Shown one piece after another: positions 60,442-64,000 of a stretch of 64,000 nt of DNA; the first letter of the stretch is position 1, and each line of letters begins with the position of its first letter. The DNA lies in assembly GCA_001414345.1 (NCBI GenBank), contig LLCB01000012.1, forward strand, positions 310,001 to 374,000, written 5' to 3'. Source of the DNA: Hymenoscyphus infarciens. Lineage: Eukaryota > Ascomycota > Leotiomycetes > Helotiales > Helotiaceae. The translations under genes were made by a program, and so were the position numbers. The notes below the pieces were generated by a model. That model was not told where the DNA came from, made no database searches, and was given only the letters and a program-made list of their open reading frames with translations.

Positions 60442-60557
60442 ATATATTGAAGGAGAAGGGGCATGTTGTTTAATCATGTTTCTGAAGCCTTGGGGAGGCT
60501 GGTAGTTTGGTGATATGGTCGTGGAGATACGATAAGGCCGTCTTGATGGGGAAGTCG

Positions 60558-61158
60558 TCATGAGATGTGATGCATTGCTTTCTGCCCTATCATCGTCAGA
60601 CTACCAAGCCACAGAGTCATATAACCTCCCGCTGTTGACAGCACGTAGTCCTGAAGAAATTCCACTGGAAATCAATTAGAAAACAAAATTTTGAAAAAAA
60701 GCCATGAAGAAAACATGTTACTCACCCTTCTCAGAACACCTAAAAGAGAGAGTGGAGACCAGCAATTCATCTGCCAACCGTCTTTCTTCTCAGCTGAAAG
60801 CTCCATGATCGACAGGTTATGGAAGGTTACTCACCAGGGCTGAAACGACATCCCAAAACGTACCGCTCCCTCATAGGAACCGGAAGCTGTGAAACAAAAA
60901 TATAAAGCTATTCAGAAAACAAAGTCTCCCAACCCAGTCGTTCAAGCTTGCCAAAGAGAGAGCCACTGGGACACATGTGAGTGTTCTAAGATACCGAGTT
61001 TTTGGCCTCGTAAGAAGCATTGTTGTATAGAGGGGTTTTGAAAACGAGTCAAACCGAAAAGCAGCAACGACATCGCGACATGTACCTAGATCTCCAACCT
61101 GGGCTTCAATTAGCACGAAAACCATAAAGCGGGCAAAAAGCAGAGAAGGACCTACCAT
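60558..61158 (-). CDS. Probable 62-residue membrane protein, 5 short exons
   Basis: Proposed exons (minus) are 61158-61156 (ATG only), 61098-61086, 60886-60835, 60739-60726 and 60664-60558. Introns are GTAGGT..CAG (57 bp, branch-like GCTAAT), GTACAT..CAG (199 bp), GTGAGT..TAG (95 bp) and GTGAGT..CAG (61 bp). The phases fit at every junction and the product is open. It starts MVGDLASGSYEGAVRFG, continues SFQPWCSEKVEFLQDYVL, and has one likely membrane helix (STAGGYMTLWLGSLTMIG) before a short basic/His tail and TGA. I do not recognise the family, but the residue pattern looks protein-like and a small organellar or ER membrane protein would fit. The weak points are the GTACAT donor and the tiny first exons, so the 5' end is the least certain. 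An alternative start is the ATG inside exon 3 (SFQPW..). Confidence 0.45.
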
Positions 61159-62643
61159 ATCCCTCTTCCTTCCCCTCCCCACCCCTCAAGAAATAACCAG
61201 CAACCAAGCGCAAGATTTCAATTATAGCGTCGCTTAAGCTAGAGCTAAACCTGCTATAAACAAAGGTAGAAAGAAAAGACGAGGAAGGAAAATAGTCTCC
61301 AAACCTAAATCCAGACCCCTTGAAACTGAACCTATAACTATTCACTATAGTACTAATAATAAGAAGAAATTGCTAACGAGAAAGAGGCTATTAATTTTTG
61401 ATATATAGTATTTGTTGATAGAGTAGTCTTATTAATACTTCAACTGTTAAGAGAATAAGTAATAGTGAGTAGCTTGCCTAGGTTTAAGGCTAGAGATGGG
61501 TTATATCGACGGAGAAGAAAGTTGTGTGAAGAGGAAGAAGAGAAGAGAAGAGAGGGGAACATGGGGTTTTAAAGCTTTGAGTTGGGTCGGTGGTTTGGTC
61601 GTTCCTTTCTTGTGGACTGAAAATGAGTCGGGTGACCGCTCCTTCTCTCCTTAACCAGAGCAACACGACCAGCAAGACTTGCTTCGTCGCCATATTTTGG
61701 AAGAAAGAAAGCAGCGACGCAGAGTAATAGACCACCCAATACCTATACCTCCGGAATTTGGAGTTGGAGTTGGAATAGGTACCCTGGTCTCTGAGCCTGT
61801 CCAGTGATTTGGAAATGCAAGATAGTATCGCTTCGTTCTCGTTGACGCTCTTGATGAGCCTGGAGACTACCGGGAGGTCGTTCTTTGCTCATTGACACTT
61901 TTCTTCAATAAGACAAACACGCAAGGGCAGGCAGAAAATCATGGGAACACTCGCCCATTACTTGATGTAGCAATTCTCTCCTGCTTTCTCTTTGGTTCCT
62001 TCACATCGGCTCTCCATGAAAACCCTGGTAGGGAGGTGTAATAGAAATCCTGGCTTAGGTGCTTGCCGTGGGATCTATTCGACATAAGCCAGTACCTAGC
62101 CTCTCGCTCCATCCTTGTCAAAATTTAGACTTAGTCTCGAACTAGGGTAGGTATGGTAGGGAAAGTTGCTCTCGGGCCGGGCTTCTGTTCTCTGCTGTAT
62201 GAAAATTGTACCTCTCCCCCAATAGACCTAAACACAATTTTTCCCTCAGCCAAGGTCAGTAGCTCTAGAACAGCATCTAGATACCTTCATACTTGAAATC
62301 TCAAAAAGAGAGGGAAAACGCCGATTTTTCTGCGCAAGTTATAATTGAGCCTAGAGAATCATCAATACACCCAATTTGCCGTAAAAATAACCTACCACAG
62401 AACTCCAGAGAGAGTTCCTAGTGCATTGAAGAATTAAATATCATATTTCAATTGTATGCTCCTCATGATTCATCCGCATTTCTTGACACAAATGCCAACC
62501 AAAATCTTGCCCAGATCCCAAACGCCTTCCTCACAGCGGGTATATAATAGTCCTTTCGATCAGTTCTCATCGTGTCTTCGTCTCCCAATGACCTTCTCAA
62601 ATATCATGATGGCGCCCAAATATTCTCTCCCTCCAACAACCCC
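61159..62643. other. Intergenic DNA, no gene seen
   Basis: 1.5 kb of normal composition between the small gene and CENP-S. Open frames of 60-100 codons (for example 61106-61345, 61490-61735, 61939-62121, all minus) lack starts in good context, domains or splice extensions. It should contain the promoter of the small gene and the 3' flank of CENP-S. Confidence 0.45.
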
Positions 62644-63112
62644 TCACTTCCTCCCCTTCCCTCTCGCAACAGCCTTCTTTCCCTTCCCCCTCTCCTTCGC
62701 TGCCACATTCTTAGCTTCTTCCTTCTCAATAAAATCCCGAATCATGTCATGCAAAGCATCATTCCTCCTCGTAACAAGTAGTACATCATCTGTATTAACC
62801 GTCGTTCTTCCCGCGTGTTGGGCAAAGGATTCGAGGTCTTGGGCTACATTTTCTATCCATTGTTAGCTTTATTCATGATGGATAATGGAATTGAGATTTT
62901 GTAATACTGATTTGTTCCCAAACCATTTCTGTTAGGGCGCCGATGAATTGGGGTGTTGCGCTTGTGTTTAGACGCAGGCTCTCTTCTTCGACGATTTTTC
63001 CTACTGCGAACCAGAGGGAGGCTTTGAGGCGCTGGGATGGTTAGTTGGGGGGGTTTGAGAGGGATGGGAGGGAGTTTACATCAGTTGTTTCTTCGTCCAT
63101 TGGTTCTGCCAT
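62644..63112 (-). CDS. mhf1: CENP-S / Mhf1 histone-fold protein
   Basis: Exons (minus) are 63112-63080, 63031-62908 and 62852-62644. Introns are GTAAAC..CAG (63079-63032, branch-like CTAAC) and GTATTA..TAG (62907-62853). The product has 121 residues. CENP-S pairs with CENP-X (Mhf2) as a histone-fold tetramer. The complex sits at the inner kinetochore with CENP-T/W and also binds FANCM/Fml1 helicases at stalled forks. Family marks are RLKASLWFAVGKIVEEES (helix 1, residues 12-29), the long helix through ATPQFIGALTEMVWEQIKNVAQDLESFAQHAGR, then TTVNTDDVLLVTRRND and LHDMIRDFI. A Lys/Gly/Arg-rich tail ends the protein. Length and order match the family. The gene is divergent from Pga2. Confidence 0.92.
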
Positions 63113-63419
63113 TGTGATATGAGGACTTGTTGTATCAAAGCATTGTTATACCAGCTCAAGTCGCGCCAGTCTAAAGTGCTAGAGGGAAGACGCGTTTGCC
63201 GAGCTATTCCCGGATAGTGGAGTTTCGTGGGCCCTTATCGAAGCCACTCTTTGTTTTGGTGACGGGACTTTTTTAAATCACTCATCACAACTTTCTTCTC
63301 AAACAAAACCCGGAATTCTCTTCCTTCTCTTCTCAGTCACTCTCTTTCTGTATCACCAATTTCCAAACACCTCTATATTTTAATTACAACCCCCACACCT
63401 TCTACAACCAACCGCAAAC
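63113..63419. promoter_or_regulatory. Shared divergent promoter of CENP-S and Pga2
   Basis: Only 307 bp separate the two start codons. The Pga2 side is pyrimidine-rich (63285-63410, for example CTTCTCTTCTC-like runs), as is usual upstream of fungal housekeeping genes. The Pga2 ATG lies in a favourable context (CAAACATGG). No clear TATA box is seen. Confidence 0.55.
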
Positions 63420-63932
63420 ATGGACATCGACATGGACAGCATCTACGACTTCTTCGCCCACTACGGCGGCAACTTAGTCCGCAACATGATAGCCACAGTC
63501 GACGGAATGACCTACATCAAATACATCCGCCTAATCGCAATCGTCGGCGCCTACGCCCTCCTCCGACCGTACATCATTAAATTGGGCGCAAAGATGCAAA
63601 CCAAGGAGCACGAGAAGGAGATTGATACCGAGGAACTCCTAGGTCCCAAGGCGAAGCTATCCCCCAATATGCTGCGAGGATATGGAGGAAAGGAGATTGA
63701 GATTGAGGAGAGCGAGAGCGAGGCGGAGGGAGATGCTACGGGTTCGAATTGGGGGAAGAAGGCGAGGAAGAGACAGCGCGCGCATGATAAGAAGCTTTTG
63801 GCGGAGGTGGAGGAGAGGAGACGACAGTTGCAGGAGGACGATGAGGATAAGGATATTGAGGAGTATCTGATTGATGGCAAGGATATTCGGGATCATCTAG
63901 TCGATTACGAGGAGGGGGTAGATGGATGGTAG
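63420..63932 (+). CDS. PGA2: Pga2-family protein trafficking factor
   Basis: A single-exon gene of 170 residues. Yeast Pga2 is a small ER/nuclear-envelope membrane protein needed for processing and transport of Gas1 and Alp, and the family is fungus-wide. Here residues 1-33 are a short N-terminal segment (MDIDMDSIYDFFAHYGGN). Residues about 36-56 form one membrane helix (YIRLIAIVGAYALLRPYIIKL), and the conserved AKMQTKEHE follows it. Then come a Glu-rich acidic stretch (90-107), the motif WGKKARKRQR (111-120), a charged helix (121-140) and an acidic C-terminus with LIDGKDIRDHLVDY. This order is the usual one for the family. The first ATG has good context. It is transcribed away from CENP-S. 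Beyond the stop only 68 bases remain in the window. Confidence 0.88.
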   Translation: MDIDMDSIYDFFAHYGGNLVRNMIATVDGMTYIKYIRLIAIVGAYALLRPYIIKLGAKMQTKEHEKEIDTEELLGPKAKLSPNMLRGYGGKEIEIEESESEAEGDATGSNWGKKARKRQRAHDKKLLAEVEERRRQLQEDDEDKDIEEYLIDGKDIRDHLVDYEEGVDGW

Positions 63933-64000
63933 GTAGAGGGAGGCTCTGTCGGTTTTGGTGGGTTTTCGGACAGGAAAGGGAAATTTTGGGCCCTCCGAAA
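63933..64000 (+). other. 3' flank of Pga2 at the window edge
   Basis: Presumed start of the 3' untranslated region. Nothing else is recognisable. Confidence 0.5.

Noticed and set aside
60871..61182. 103-codon minus-strand frame
   Set aside because: It overlaps the exons and introns of the proposed five-exon gene in another frame. The spliced model has consistent phases and a better protein pattern.
62456..62866. 136-codon plus-strand frame
   Set aside because: Antisense shadow of the CENP-S exons, which are clearly recognisable on the minus strand.
63551..63896. Minus-strand frames of 79 and 109 codons
   Set aside because: Antisense shadows of Pga2, with Ser-rich text from the complement of Glu codons.

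Overview
The window looks like a chromosome segment of a filamentous ascomycete (Pezizomycotina). GC-balanced islands with short-intron genes alternate with very AT-rich DNA in which CA and TG dinucleotides are almost absent and TA is in excess. That is the signature of repeat-induced point mutation (RIP). The recognisable genes (an NMR1/NmrA-type nitrogen regulator, CENP-S/Mhf1 and Pga2) are all fungal housekeeping genes. I do not name a genus.

Layout. 1-1700: RIP-degraded LTR-element debris with a solo LTR. About 1700-8410: GC-balanced island with one clear gene, the NMR1/NmrA regulator (2473-3903, minus). It is followed by about 4.5 kb upstream that is rich in GATA motifs, one strong palindrome and short tandem repeats, and has no gene I can support. 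About 8410-50036: a roughly 41 kb RIP-mutated nest of LTR retrotransposons. At least three minus-strand Ty3/gypsy copies can be followed (9080-20937, 20938-28957, 39784-47625) plus a broken one (28970-34540). Inside them are a gag-protease-only copia-type element (12517-18907), shorter LTR elements without a recognisable pol (14045-16665, 30336-33965, 34678-37819, and a remnant at 34540-39783), and solo LTRs. Several insertions have exact 5-bp target duplications, so their order can be read. 50037-52482: unmutated island with a three-exon minus-strand gene of unknown function (two hydrophobic segments). 52483-60441: a copia-type element with 130-bp LTRs and target duplication ATATA, RIP-mutated. 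60447-64000: gene island with a probable five-exon 62-residue protein, the three-exon histone-fold gene CENP-S/Mhf1 (minus) and Pga2 (plus), the last two divergently transcribed.

The genes do not form one pathway. NMR1/NmrA controls nitrogen catabolite repression through the GATA factor AreA/NIT2, CENP-S acts at the kinetochore and with the FANCM-family helicase, and Pga2 acts in the secretory pathway. What ties the window together is genome architecture: a RIP-silenced AT-rich compartment between gene islands, with one copia insertion splitting an island. I found no tRNA, rRNA, CRISPR or clearly novel multi-gene system. The best leads are the modular pol-less LTR elements, the long ATG-less open frame that survived RIP, mosaic RIP patches, and the two unknown genes flanking the copia insertion.
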